This document shows positions 18,833 to 27,270 of a DNA stretch of 64,000 nucleotides, piece after piece. Both the position numbers and the translations under genes were made by a program. Below the pieces are notes generated by a model. It was given only the letters and a program-made list of their open reading frames with translations. It was not told where the DNA came from and ran no database searches. The stretch covers positions 124,001-188,000 of the forward strand of contig NZ_MZGX01000005.1 in NCBI RefSeq assembly GCF_002051585.1, read 5' to 3'. The first letter of the stretch is position 1; each line of letters opens with the position of its first letter. The stretch is from Ruminiclostridium hungatei. GTDB lineage: Bacteria; Bacillota; Clostridia; Acetivibrionales; DSM-1351.

Positions 18833-21214
18833 ATGTCTACTTTGTGGTCTGAATCTTGTATTTCATTTGTTAATTTCAAAAAGACTCCGGAACAGTTTTT
18901 CATTGCCGAACATCAGATAGATTGCGGCAATGCCAGGGCTTACCTGAAAGAAAACGGAATTGAAACCGTACAGTATGTTCAGGATAAGCTGCCGAATCTG
19001 ACAGAACTTGCTGAAGAAATAATATCTTTGGGGAATAGTTTCATTGTATTTTATGTAAATAAAGATAACTACCTCCTTTCAAAAACTCTTACACGCCACA
19101 TCAAGGAAAGTGAAGAGGATATAAATATCGTATGGTTTGGTCCTTTAAAAGAGGAGTTAAACATTGACAGCCTTGTAGATGCAAAAACAGACGCATACAT
19201 ATCTTTTGAATATGAGACAGGCATAATAAATCTTTTTAAAACCGACAGGACCCAGTGGGATTCCATAGATGAGGTTTTGACGGGCACCTTTCAAACGGCA
19301 AATGTCTGTCAGGCTAAAGCTTGTTCCAGCTTGGATTTTATACCTTCCCCGTACCAGACAAAGCTGATTCCGGTTGACAAGGCCGGAGCAGCAGGGGTTA
19401 TGATAGGCAGAGGACCGGACCGGGAAGCTTTTTTCAGTATTGAAAGAATCAGCAGTGATTTGGAATTTTTGAACGGCAGAAATAAGAAGGGACAGGAAGT
19501 TCCTTTAAAATTAACAGCCAGGGATTTGAGCAGGCACCCGGAATACGACGGACTGCTGCAGATGCTGGAAAGCAAGGCCTACCAGTTTGCATATGAGGCA
19601 GATGTAAGTCTGGGCTGTCTCACGGTCAGAATGCTGGAGCAGCTTGTAAAATCAGGTATCAGGCGGTTAAATCTTGCCGTTGCGGACGCCGCCGCCCTTG
19701 GGAAAATAGAAGAGTGCTCCGGAAAAATGAAGGAACTGGCTGTTTCAGGCAAGGTTGAATTCAGATTCCTGTTTGAGTGCGGCGGGCTGGATGAAGAAGC
19801 AATGTTAAATAATCTTAAGTTTATTTTGACGGAAGGCATCACAGGTATTGAGAATACCACCATCTCCACAGGCGATAAATCGGATTCACCCAAAGGCCTG
19901 CCGAAGCGGTCCTGCATATCGGGAAAAGGCTTAAGAGATTATATTGCACATTACTATGGCAAAAATTTTAAAAGAAAAGTACTTTTTCATGAAAATCCAT
20001 TAATAAACGGGTTTGATTCATATATGACGGGAATATACGGCCAGAGTAATTTAAACGGCTTTACAAAGCATGTATCTGTAGAAAAGGAAGAGCTGGATGT
20101 CGACCAGTACGAGAAACTCAAGGAATATATGTCAATCAATAGTGCCGTATATGTTAATACCCCGGCTGCTTCTGAGGGTGCTCCCATATATTCGGAAGGA
20201 AGCAGCATAATAAGGCAGGAAAACCCTGTTTTTGATAAAAATGTCCAGGCTGCAAAACAAGCAAATTATTGCCTGGAGCATCTGCTCACCATTGAAGACA
20301 AAAACAGGCATTATGAATTGAAGATAGACGACTATTACCGGGCCGAACCCTTAAGGCTTGAGGTGAAGAAATACAGTGAAGCAAAAATGAATTCGGATGC
20401 TCCGCTGGATTTTATAAGGATTGAAAACGAAAGTGATCTGGAAAGCTTTCTTGAAGAGGTGGATTACTTTATTTCAACGGGAAGATTCAACAAGTCTTAC
20501 CTGATACCCAGCTTTTTGGTGGATTCCTGCCGCTGGCTGGACAATTGTTCTCTGACAAAGCTGCCCCGTTTCAGACTTGCTGATGATAATCAGATATTAC
20601 CATGCCTTGACTGTAATAAAAGTGTGGGAAGCATTGATGATATGCAATTTGATGTAATTCAGCAGACCTATGTTTTGACGGAAGAAGAGCAGTTGAAGAG
20701 GGACTGTGATTCCTGCACTGCTGCCGACTATTGCTCAAAATGTGCCATGCTGCCTGAGTTTTTAAGCAGTGAAAGATACTGTGAAATTCGTAAGCAAAGG
20801 CCATATATATCTTATTATATAAACATTGTTAATCTTTTGAAATTCCTGAAAAGGAGTACAGGCACCTTCCGGGATATAAGAATAAATGATGTCATGGTTT
20901 CTTCGAAATACGTCTCCTATTATACCGGTCATGTTGATCATATAGGAGAAACGGAATATTTCCACCAGTTTGTCAATCTGTTCATAATAAATGGAACTCC
21001 TGTTTTCTACATGCCCCTGACCGGCAAGGTATATAAATTGACCGAGCATCTGGCTGTTATCATGGAACTTATGTTTAAGGGCCTGTCTGTAGATGAGATT
21101 AAGGGACATCTCAGAGATATGTATAAATTGGGCGATGATCAGATAATAAAGGATTTCAACGCCGCAGTAGAATTATTCGCCAATACCGGAAGCTTGAAAA
21201 GGGCTGTCATATGA
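18833..21214 (+). CDS. Radical-SAM-like/SPASM/PqqD-like peptide maturation protein lacking the CxxxCxxC motif
   Basis: 793 aa. Residues ~1-150 resemble the B12-binding-like Rossmann part of some peptide maturases. Residues ~240-370 look like a radical SAM barrel (YEADVSLGC then LEQLVKSGIRRLNLAV), but the CxxxCxxC segment is missing and no such motif exists anywhere in the protein. Residues ~566-660 carry a SPASM-like Cys set (SCRWLDNC, CLDC, CDSCTAADYCSKC). Residues ~715-793 look like a PqqD/RRE domain (HLAVIMELMFKGLSVDEIKG). It probably binds the leader peptide and auxiliary Fe-S clusters but cannot do standard SAM cleavage. The stop overlaps the methyltransferase start by ATGA, so the two are coupled. 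It may serve as the peptide-recognition or redox scaffold of the pathway (inference). Confidence 0.65.
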   Translation: MSTLWSESCISFVNFKKTPEQFFIAEHQIDCGNARAYLKENGIETVQYVQDKLPNLTELAEEIISLGNSFIVFYVNKDNYLLSKTLTRHIKESEEDINIVWFGPLKEELNIDSLVDAKTDAYISFEYETGIINLFKTDRTQWDSIDEVLTGTFQTANVCQAKACSSLDFIPSPYQTKLIPVDKAGAAGVMIGRGPDREAFFSIERISSDLEFLNGRNKKGQEVPLKLTARDLSRHPEYDGLLQMLESKAYQFAYEADVSLGCLTVRMLEQLVKSGIRRLNLAVADAAALGKIEECSGKMKELAVSGKVEFRFLFECGGLDEEAMLNNLKFILTEGITGIENTTISTGDKSDSPKGLPKRSCISGKGLRDYIAHYYGKNFKRKVLFHENPLINGFDSYMTGIYGQSNLNGFTKHVSVEKEELDVDQYEKLKEYMSINSAVYVNTPAASEGAPIYSEGSSIIRQENPVFDKNVQAAKQANYCLEHLLTIEDKNRHYELKIDDYYRAEPLRLEVKKYSEAKMNSDAPLDFIRIENESDLESFLEEVDYFISTGRFNKSYLIPSFLVDSCRWLDNCSLTKLPRFRLADDNQILPCLDCNKSVGSIDDMQFDVIQQTYVLTEEEQLKRDCDSCTAADYCSKCAMLPEFLSSERYCEIRKQRPYISYYINIVNLLKFLKRSTGTFRDIRINDVMVSSKYVSYYTGHVDHIGETEYFHQFVNLFIINGTPVFYMPLTGKVYKLTEHLAVIMELMFKGLSVDEIKGHLRDMYKLGDDQIIKDFNAAVELFANTGSLKRAVI

Positions 21215-22014
21215 GGTACTTTGGGATATTCCAGCAAATAAGTGAGCTGAAGCTGCCCTTTTGTGAAGAAAATGACCTGTACGAAGCCTTTTATGCCGAT
21301 TTCTATGACAAGATCATGGAAGGTATATTTTATGATTTGGATTTGTACAAGGCACAGGCTGCGGTTACCGGAAGAAATATACTGGAACTGGCCTGTGGGT
21401 CAGGCAGGCTGACGGTTCCGCTGGCGGAAGCAGGGTATTCAATAACCGGTGTGGATTTGTCCGGGGATATGCTGAATATTCTGGACGGCAAGCTAAGGGG
21501 CAAGTCCAGCCGTATTCGTCAAAGGGTGGAAGTCTTGAATTCAGATATGCGGACCTTCCGCACGGACAAGAGGTTTAACCTGGCGATTCTGCCGGTAACA
21601 TCCATATGCCTTTTGGAAAACAATGAAGATGTTGTTACGATGCTGAATAACGTATATGAGCACCTTTGTGACAGGGGCAGGTTCGTTTTTGATATCAGGG
21701 TCTTTGACAATCCACAAACTGCAGCCGGTCAGGCAAATATGATGGGATATACGTGGGAAACCGGCAATAAGAAAGTATTTGTAATGATGCAGGAGTGTTT
21801 TTATACATTGGAAGCAAAAGCAGTAGTAAACTTTTACGGAGAGATAGCAGAGGGCGATAAAACTGCCAGGAAGCTTGGATGTACCATAAAAAGGCTTATT
21901 ACCGAAGAGGATGTGGAGGCGGCAGTTAAAGAAACAAGGTTCTCAATCGCCAAAACCAAGGTTATCAGGCTATCACCGGATGAGACAATGAAGTTCTATA
22001 TACTGGAAAAATAG
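21211..22014 (+). CDS. SAM-dependent methyltransferase (daptide-type N-methyltransferase candidate)
   Basis: 267 aa class I methyltransferase. Motif I is ILELACGSGRLTVPLA with the acidic residue in GVDLSGDML, and motif III-IV lies around FNLAILPVTSICLL. It overlaps the preceding gene by four bases (ATGA) and is followed by an aminotransferase. In known daptide clusters a methyltransferase of this size N,N-dimethylates the C-terminal amine made by the aminotransferase. The same order of genes and the Thr-ending precursors support that role here; substrate specificity is inference. Confidence 0.75.
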   Translation: MRYFGIFQQISELKLPFCEENDLYEAFYADFYDKIMEGIFYDLDLYKAQAAVTGRNILELACGSGRLTVPLAEAGYSITGVDLSGDMLNILDGKLRGKSSRIRQRVEVLNSDMRTFRTDKRFNLAILPVTSICLLENNEDVVTMLNNVYEHLCDRGRFVFDIRVFDNPQTAAGQANMMGYTWETGNKKVFVMMQECFYTLEAKAVVNFYGEIAEGDKTARKLGCTIKRLITEEDVEAAVKETRFSIAKTKVIRLSPDETMKFYILEK

Positions 22015-22026
22015 GTGGACATACAT

Positions 22027-23358
22027 ATGGATAACAGTTACAACATTGAGGATTATCCGATAATACACCCTTTGCGCTTGTTCAGTTATAAGCCGGAGTT
22101 TGTGGATATTGCAGCAGGTGACGGCATTTATGTCACCGATACCAACGGCAAGAGGTACATAGATGCCATCAGCGGATTATGGAATGTATCGCTGGGCTAT
22201 AACAATAAAGACATAAATAAGGCTATCATAGCACAATTGGAGAATATTTCCTTTGTCAATCTATATGCAAGCGGAAACCCCACTACACTTGAGTTCGCCA
22301 AAAGACTCATACAAACGGTTCCACGGGAACTGAGCAAAGTCATATATACCTGCAGCGGTTCCGAGTCTGTTGAAGTTGCAATCAAAATTGCACGCAAATT
22401 CCATAAATTATTGGGCAAGAGCCAAAAGAAGGAATTTGCAGTTTTAGACCTGTCTTATCATGGGACAACTTATGGTGCCATGTCGGCAAGCGGAATGGAT
22501 AATTCCTGTATTGAGGATTACGGGCCCTGGGTAGAAGGCTTCAATTTACTGTCAACACCGTTTTGTCTTTGCTGCGGCGGGAATGACATGGCTGGGCAAT
22601 GCAGGCGGGAGGCGCTTGAGTCGGTAGAGAATCTGTTCAGAACAAGGGGAGACCGGTTGGCCGGCATCATTCTTGAGCCGGTAATTGGCTCAGGCGGGAT
22701 AATTCCTTTGCCTGACTGGTATATACGGAAGGTAAGAGAGCTCTGTTCCCAATACGGCGTTTTAATAATTTTCGATGAGGTGGCAACGGGGTTCGGAAGA
22801 ACCGGAAGCTTGTATTCCTTCCAGCAGTTGGGGGTCACTCCGGATATCTTATGTTTGTCCAAGGGTATAAACAGCGGATATATTCCAATGGGTGCGGTAA
22901 TTATATCCGGTTATATAAATGAGGTCTATTCAAACAATAACAGCTATATTGAACACTTTTCCACACAAAACGGCAATCCCCTGGCCTGCGCGGCCGGGCT
23001 TGCAACGCTGGAACAGGTGGACAGCAGCCTGCTTCAGGATAAAGTAAAGGCTCTGGGAAAGCTTCTTGTTAAAACATTGGAGGATAGCCTTGACGGAAAT
23101 TCAAATGTTCTGGGTATCAGAGGCGCAGGACTGATGGCAGGAGTGCAACTGAAAGGTCCGGGCAGCAATTGTCTCACCTCCGGACAGATATCCGAACTTT
23201 ATAAAAAGATACGGAGCAAGGGGCTTATAGTATATCCGTTTTATATATATCCTAAAATATCAGGTTTTAGCTTTTTTCCTTCATTCATTTCAACCGAACA
23301 AGATATATTGAAGATGGCAAATATATTTTGTACAGAGATCAAGCGTTTCAGATTTTAA
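22027..23358 (+). CDS. Class III PLP aminotransferase (daptide-type candidate)
   Basis: 443 aa of the ornithine/omega-aminotransferase fold. The PLP Lys is in CLSKGINSGYIPMGAV. The cofactor Asp is in IIFDEVATGFGRTG, with the cofactor-phosphate region at YTCSGSESVEVAIK. ATG 22027 is chosen over GTG 22015 because AGGTGG sits at the right distance. Class III enzymes convert a ketone or aldehyde to an amine. In daptides such an enzyme aminates the C-terminal methyl ketone that results from Thr oxidation and decarboxylation. Position between the methyltransferase and the precursors fits this. Confidence 0.82.
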   Translation: MDNSYNIEDYPIIHPLRLFSYKPEFVDIAAGDGIYVTDTNGKRYIDAISGLWNVSLGYNNKDINKAIIAQLENISFVNLYASGNPTTLEFAKRLIQTVPRELSKVIYTCSGSESVEVAIKIARKFHKLLGKSQKKEFAVLDLSYHGTTYGAMSASGMDNSCIEDYGPWVEGFNLLSTPFCLCCGGNDMAGQCRREALESVENLFRTRGDRLAGIILEPVIGSGGIIPLPDWYIRKVRELCSQYGVLIIFDEVATGFGRTGSLYSFQQLGVTPDILCLSKGINSGYIPMGAVIISGYINEVYSNNNSYIEHFSTQNGNPLACAAGLATLEQVDSSLLQDKVKALGKLLVKTLEDSLDGNSNVLGIRGAGLMAGVQLKGPGSNCLTSGQISELYKKIRSKGLIVYPFYIYPKISGFSFFPSFISTEQDILKMANIFCTEIKRFRF

Positions 23359-23409
23359 TCAGGATATTTTTGTCCTTTTTAAAGTAAGACTGGGGAGGAG
23401 GTGATACAT

Positions 23410-23556
23410 ATGAATATTTCAGGATTGAATCTAAAGATGGAAGAACTTGAAACCTGTGAAGCTTTGGGCGGCGGAGAAACAACCGTCGGAGCCATCGTCG
23501 GTGTAGTTATCGTTGGCGGTTTGGTTTACGGAGGAGTTTGTGCCGTTTCAACTTGA
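23410..23556 (+). CDS. Daptide-like precursor peptide 1, 48 aa, ends in Thr
   Basis: Excellent ribosome binding site (GGGGAGGAGGTGATA). The leader NLKMEELETCEALGGG shares the EELExxxA motif with the second precursor. The core is ~25 residues of Gly/Val/Ile/Ala (ETTVGAIVGVVIVGGL then VYGGVCAVST) and ends in Ser-Thr before TGA. Hydrophobic, probably helical cores with an invariant C-terminal Thr are the hallmark of daptide precursors. There is one Cys in the core and one in the leader, too few for a typical lanthipeptide. Cleavage could fall after the Gly run or after EA. Confidence 0.75.
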   Translation: MNISGLNLKMEELETCEALGGGETTVGAIVGVVIVGGLVYGGVCAVST

Positions 23557-23607
23557 TTCCCGGTACAAAGCAAAGGAAATTATCTTAAAATACGGGAGGT
23601 GAAAGCA

Positions 23608-23766
23608 ATGGAAACAATGAAGATGAGTCTGGCAATTGAGGAACTTGAAAAAGTTGATGCTGCCTGGAACTGGAACGACTTTTGGGTTGGTGTAGGTATC
23701 GGAGCAGGAGCAGCCGGAGCTGTTGCAGGAAGTTATGCTGCAGTTGTAGCGGCCGGAGCTACATAA
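23608..23766 (+). CDS. Daptide-like precursor peptide 2, 52 aa, ends in Thr
   Basis: Ribosome binding site GGGAGGTGAAAG. Leader MKMSLAIEELEKVDAA is followed by an aromatic stretch WNWNDFW and a Gly/Ala/Val-rich helix (VGVGIGAGAAGAVAG, then SYAAVVAAGAT), ending in Thr. It has no Cys. It shares the EELExxxA leader with precursor 1, yet its core is quite different, so the cluster probably makes a two-component product. As in other daptides the conserved end, not the core, would be what the enzymes recognise chemically. Confidence 0.78.
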   Translation: METMKMSLAIEELEKVDAAWNWNDFWVGVGIGAGAAGAVAGSYAAVVAAGAT

Positions 23767-23780
23767 TAAACCATCTGTGT

Positions 23781-23818
23781 GTCAAGGCTGTAGGCAAACA
23801 TTGCTTTACGGCCTTGAC
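23781..23818 (+). terminator. Hairpin after the precursor genes (possible attenuator)
   Basis: GTCAAGGCT and GGCCTTGAC pair (one wobble) with a partly paired interior. The following TACAGTATTCTATTTTG is only weakly T-rich. A partial terminator here would give more precursor than processing-enzyme mRNA, as in many RiPP operons. The 85-base gap otherwise holds only the ribosome binding site of the next gene. Confidence 0.5.
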
Positions 23819-23851
23819 TACAGTATTCTATTTTGTTCAGAGGTGGAATAA

Positions 23852-25042
23852 ATGAGTTCATACGGCAATATTGAAATCGATGACCTTGGCAATAACATGT
23901 ATCTTGTGAAAAACATCCATACATCCAAATATGTGAAACTGGGAACAAGAGAAACTAAATATCTGACTCATTTAATCGGAGACAAGGGGAATCTGGACAT
24001 TGAAGCAGCAGAGACCGGATTAAACGAGGAAGAACGTAATTACCTGAACGGCAAGTTTCTGGAGTGGGGGTTCCTTTCCGATGGAAATGACCAGGACTCA
24101 AAGGCCGGTTCCCCAGGCAAAAGATTTAAAAATTTTGTAAAAAACAATGACTTGACCAATATAACCGTGGCTTCATTAAATCCCGATATGTTTCTGGACA
24201 AATGCATGCCGGTTATTAAGGCACTATTGAGCCCGGTGGCCATGATAATATATTTCCTGCTTTTTTTATTAGGCTGGAAGGCGCTGTCAATGAATTATTA
24301 CCTTATGAATGATGTTGCCTTTAAAGGGATATCCATAAGGAACGCTATTATTATTTATATAATGCAAGTAATCACCATAGGCTTTCATGAACTGGGGCAT
24401 GCCATCACTTGCAAATATTATGGAGGCAAGGTAAGAAAAATGGGAATAAAACTATTTTTTCTATTGCCTGCCATGTATTGTGACATCAGCGAGATTTACA
24501 CATTCAAATCCAGAAAAAAGAAGATGCTGGTATCGTTTGCAGGTGTACTGGTCAATTTTGTGGCAGCCAATATCGCCTTGATTATTTATGCATTATTAAA
24601 TTATTTCCATGGTATTAACTCGGCAGTATTAGCCATATATTATTTTGTGAACATAGGCCTTGGCATATTCAACCTGATTCCGTTTGTAAAACTGGATGGC
24701 TATTGGATATTATCAGGGTTCGCAAATATTACCAATTTTATGGATAAATCCATAAATCTTCTGCTGAAATTAATTGTTTCTCCTAAAGAGTTTGCCGCAT
24801 TGGAAATCAATAATACCAGGAAGTTTGTCATGGTGCTTTACGGACTTTGCGTATGTGCTGTCAAGCCTGCCTTCTGGGCATACTCCCTTTACATCATAAA
24901 TAGATATCTCAGTATGGTGTTGGGACAAAAAACAATATATCTTATAATTTTTATAGCTGTGTATATATTGTTTACCATTTTTAAGGATGCAATAAAAAGA
25001 TTTAAAGATGTAATTAGCGGTACGGCAAATACTATGCCTTAA
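23852..25042 (+). CDS. M50-family intramembrane zinc metalloprotease (leader peptidase candidate)
   Basis: 396 aa. The N-terminal ~80 residues resemble a PqqD/RRE-type peptide-binding domain (KYVKLGTRETKYLTHLIGD, LEWGFLSDG). Several TM helices follow. The zinc site HELGH lies in a TM segment (TIGFHELGHAITC) and the third ligand region is VKLDGYWILSG. YydH-like M50 proteases with an N-terminal RRE occur in RiPP clusters, and daptide clusters carry an intramembrane metalloprotease. It probably removes the leader from the two precursors at the membrane before export. Ribosome binding site AGAGGTGG. Confidence 0.82.
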   Translation: MSSYGNIEIDDLGNNMYLVKNIHTSKYVKLGTRETKYLTHLIGDKGNLDIEAAETGLNEEERNYLNGKFLEWGFLSDGNDQDSKAGSPGKRFKNFVKNNDLTNITVASLNPDMFLDKCMPVIKALLSPVAMIIYFLLFLLGWKALSMNYYLMNDVAFKGISIRNAIIIYIMQVITIGFHELGHAITCKYYGGKVRKMGIKLFFLLPAMYCDISEIYTFKSRKKKMLVSFAGVLVNFVAANIALIIYALLNYFHGINSAVLAIYYFVNIGLGIFNLIPFVKLDGYWILSGFANITNFMDKSINLLLKLIVSPKEFAALEINNTRKFVMVLYGLCVCAVKPAFWAYSLYIINRYLSMVLGQKTIYLIIFIAVYILFTIFKDAIKRFKDVISGTANTMP

Positions 25043-25086
25043 GCCCGTTACATAGATTTTTTCACTTTTTTTAAGGAGTTGATCAA

Positions 25087-25977
25087 GTGGGATTGGTTGT
25101 AAATGGACTGAGCAAGAGCTTTAATGGAAATGTGGTAGTGAAGAATCTTTCCTTTAGCTGTGAAGAGGGAAAGGTATTCGGGCTGCTGGGCAGGAACGGG
25201 TCGGGAAAAACCACCACGCTGAGAATGATTATGGGAATAATCAAGCGGGATAGCGGAGAGGTTGCGTGGAACGGCGAAAAGCTTTCCCGCCAGTTTGAAA
25301 GAATTGGTTACCTGCCTGAAGAAAGAGGAATCTATATAAAGGAAAAAGTGTCGGAACAATTGATATATTTTGCAACGCTTAAGGGACTCTCTCAAAAGAA
25401 GGCCAAAAGTGCGGTGCAGTACTGGCTGAAGAAATTCAACATTGAAGAATACTATGATCGGAAGGTTGAAACCCTGTCCAAGGGAAACCAGCAAAAGATA
25501 CAATTGATTGTGTCTATTCTGCATGATCCTGAGATTGTCCTGTTTGATGAACCTTTCAGCGGTCTTGACCCCGTAAATATGGAAATTCTTAAAGAGGTCA
25601 TAAATGAGCTTAAAGTAAATGGAAAGTGCATAGTTTTGTCCAGCCATCTTATGGATTTTGTTGAAAAATACTGTGAGGACGTGCTGCTGCTGAAAAATGG
25701 AGAAACCATCGTATCCGGCAAGCTTTCCAAAATAAAAGGCGATTATAACAGAAAAAATTTGATTATAAGAACCGGTGAGGATATAAGAGCTGTTCTGGAC
25801 AAGAAGGGTATATTTGTATCGGAGGCTCTGGAAAACCAGTATACTGCCAAGGTGAAAGATGAGCAGGAAGCTCAGGGCCTCCTGCAGCAGTTGGTTGCAG
25901 ATGACGTCAGTATACTCAGGTATGAATTGACAGAACCCACACTGCATGAAATTTTTATTGAGAAGGCTGGTGATTAG
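25087..25977 (+). CDS. ABC transporter ATP-binding protein (NatA-like)
   Basis: 296 aa ATPase with Walker A GRNGSGKTT, signature LSKGNQQK, Walker B IVLFDEPFSGLDP and the H-loop LSSHLM. A C-terminal extension (~210-296) is typical of the DrrA/NatA group. Start is GTG after AAGGAGTTG. The permease follows after one base. The pair probably exports the mature peptide or protects the producer. Confidence 0.9.
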   Translation: MGLVVNGLSKSFNGNVVVKNLSFSCEEGKVFGLLGRNGSGKTTTLRMIMGIIKRDSGEVAWNGEKLSRQFERIGYLPEERGIYIKEKVSEQLIYFATLKGLSQKKAKSAVQYWLKKFNIEEYYDRKVETLSKGNQQKIQLIVSILHDPEIVLFDEPFSGLDPVNMEILKEVINELKVNGKCIVLSSHLMDFVEKYCEDVLLLKNGETIVSGKLSKIKGDYNRKNLIIRTGEDIRAVLDKKGIFVSEALENQYTAKVKDEQEAQGLLQQLVADDVSILRYELTEPTLHEIFIEKAGD

Positions 25978-25978
25978 G

Positions 25979-27208
25979 ATGAATGGTTTCATGAAGGTGT
26001 TAAAATATACATATAAGTCCCAGACAACCTCAAAATCCTTTATCATAACTACATTGATATTTATCCTCATTATTGTGGGCATGATGTTTCTGCCTTCAGT
26101 AATTGAAAACTTATCAGCAAATGACAAACAGGATATCTGCCTGGTGGATGAAACGGGCATATTGTCTGACAACCTGGATGGATTGAAAAATGAATTTGCC
26201 GAAAGCTTCAATTGGAATGTGGCCTCAAAAGATGATATGGACCGGTTGATAGGCAGGATACATGATGACAGCATTTATGGGATACTTGCAGTAACAGGCG
26301 GTAAGGACGGTCTGCCGGAAGCGGAATTCATCACAAAAAGGGTAACGGATGATAAGCATATAAAAGCTTTGCACGATTATCTGCAAGTGCGGTGGAGCAG
26401 TGCAGTCCTGAATAAATTACAGCTCAGTGACGAGCAAAAAAATCTTCTCACCAGCCGGGCGGGCTTTAAGGTGGAGCAGCTTGGGAAAAGCTTTGAGGAT
26501 ACCTACCTTCTGTCATATATTCTGATGATGATATTGTTTATGAGTATACTTATGTATGGTTCATCAGTTGCAGGCGGTGTCGGTTATGAGAAAAGCAACA
26601 GGGTAATGGAGATATTGATAACTTCAGTCAAGCCTACACAGCTTTTGCTGGGAAAAACCATCGGTTTGGGTCTGGCAGGCCTGACACAGTTTTTCTCATA
26701 CATAATTGCCGGATGCGGATTTTATATGCTGTTTAAGCCAAAGAATGCCACACTTGGGGATTTGACCTTCAACATATCCAACATTAACGGACTCATTCTG
26801 GTTTATCTGGTGATATTCTTCCTGTTGGGATATTTCTTTTATGCCACCATTTATGCGGGTTTTGGTTCGATTGTGAGCAAGAATGAAGATCTTCCTGTGG
26901 TAACAATGCCGTTGGCCATGGTGCTGCTCATATGCTTCTTTATAACAATGTATACCATGACAAGCCCCGATGGGAGCATTGCCGTGATTTTTTCCATAGT
27001 ACCTTTTTCTTCACCCATCACAATGTTCACAAGAATATTGACAACTGATGTGCCATTGTACCAGATATTGCTGTCAATATTCGTGCTGATTGCTTCTATC
27101 GGTATATTCGGATGGCTTGCAGCCAGGATATACAAGGTTGGAGTACTGCTTTACGGCAATATGCCAAAGCTGAAGGACCTTGTCCTGTTGGTGAAAAACG
27201 ACCAATAA
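25979..27208 (+). CDS. ABC-2 type permease (NatB-like)
   Basis: 409 aa. One N-terminal TM helix (SFIITTLIFILIIVGMMFL), a ~170-residue extracytoplasmic domain, then a six-TM ABC-2 block with the conserved YEKSNRVMEILITSVKPTQL amphipathic segment. That is the NatB layout. ATG 25979 is one base after the ATPase stop; the frame extends upstream into that gene without a good start. Works with the ATPase at 25087-25977. Confidence 0.87.
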   Translation: MNGFMKVLKYTYKSQTTSKSFIITTLIFILIIVGMMFLPSVIENLSANDKQDICLVDETGILSDNLDGLKNEFAESFNWNVASKDDMDRLIGRIHDDSIYGILAVTGGKDGLPEAEFITKRVTDDKHIKALHDYLQVRWSSAVLNKLQLSDEQKNLLTSRAGFKVEQLGKSFEDTYLLSYILMMILFMSILMYGSSVAGGVGYEKSNRVMEILITSVKPTQLLLGKTIGLGLAGLTQFFSYIIAGCGFYMLFKPKNATLGDLTFNISNINGLILVYLVIFFLLGYFFYATIYAGFGSIVSKNEDLPVVTMPLAMVLLICFFITMYTMTSPDGSIAVIFSIVPFSSPITMFTRILTTDVPLYQILLSIFVLIASIGIFGWLAARIYKVGVLLYGNMPKLKDLVLLVKNDQ

Positions 27209-27270
27209 GTGAAAAGGGCATTGGATATTTGTTTTTCAGGCAGCTTGGCTAAAATAAGGAGATACTGCAA

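Noticed and set aside
18833-21214. Calling this an active radical SAM maturase
   Set aside because: No CxxxCxxC motif could be found in any part of the protein despite SPASM-like Cys residues.
23410-23766. Reading the two precursors as lanthipeptides made by the LanM proteins
   Set aside because: The second has no Cys at all and the first only one in the core; the adjacent enzymes are methyltransferase, aminotransferase and M50 protease rather than LanM/LanT.
25048-26274. A 408-codon open frame on the minus strand
   Set aside because: It lies opposite the ABC ATPase and permease genes, whose motifs and ribosome binding sites are clear. The translation has no recognisable family and is rich in His, Gln and Phe as expected of antisense frames.
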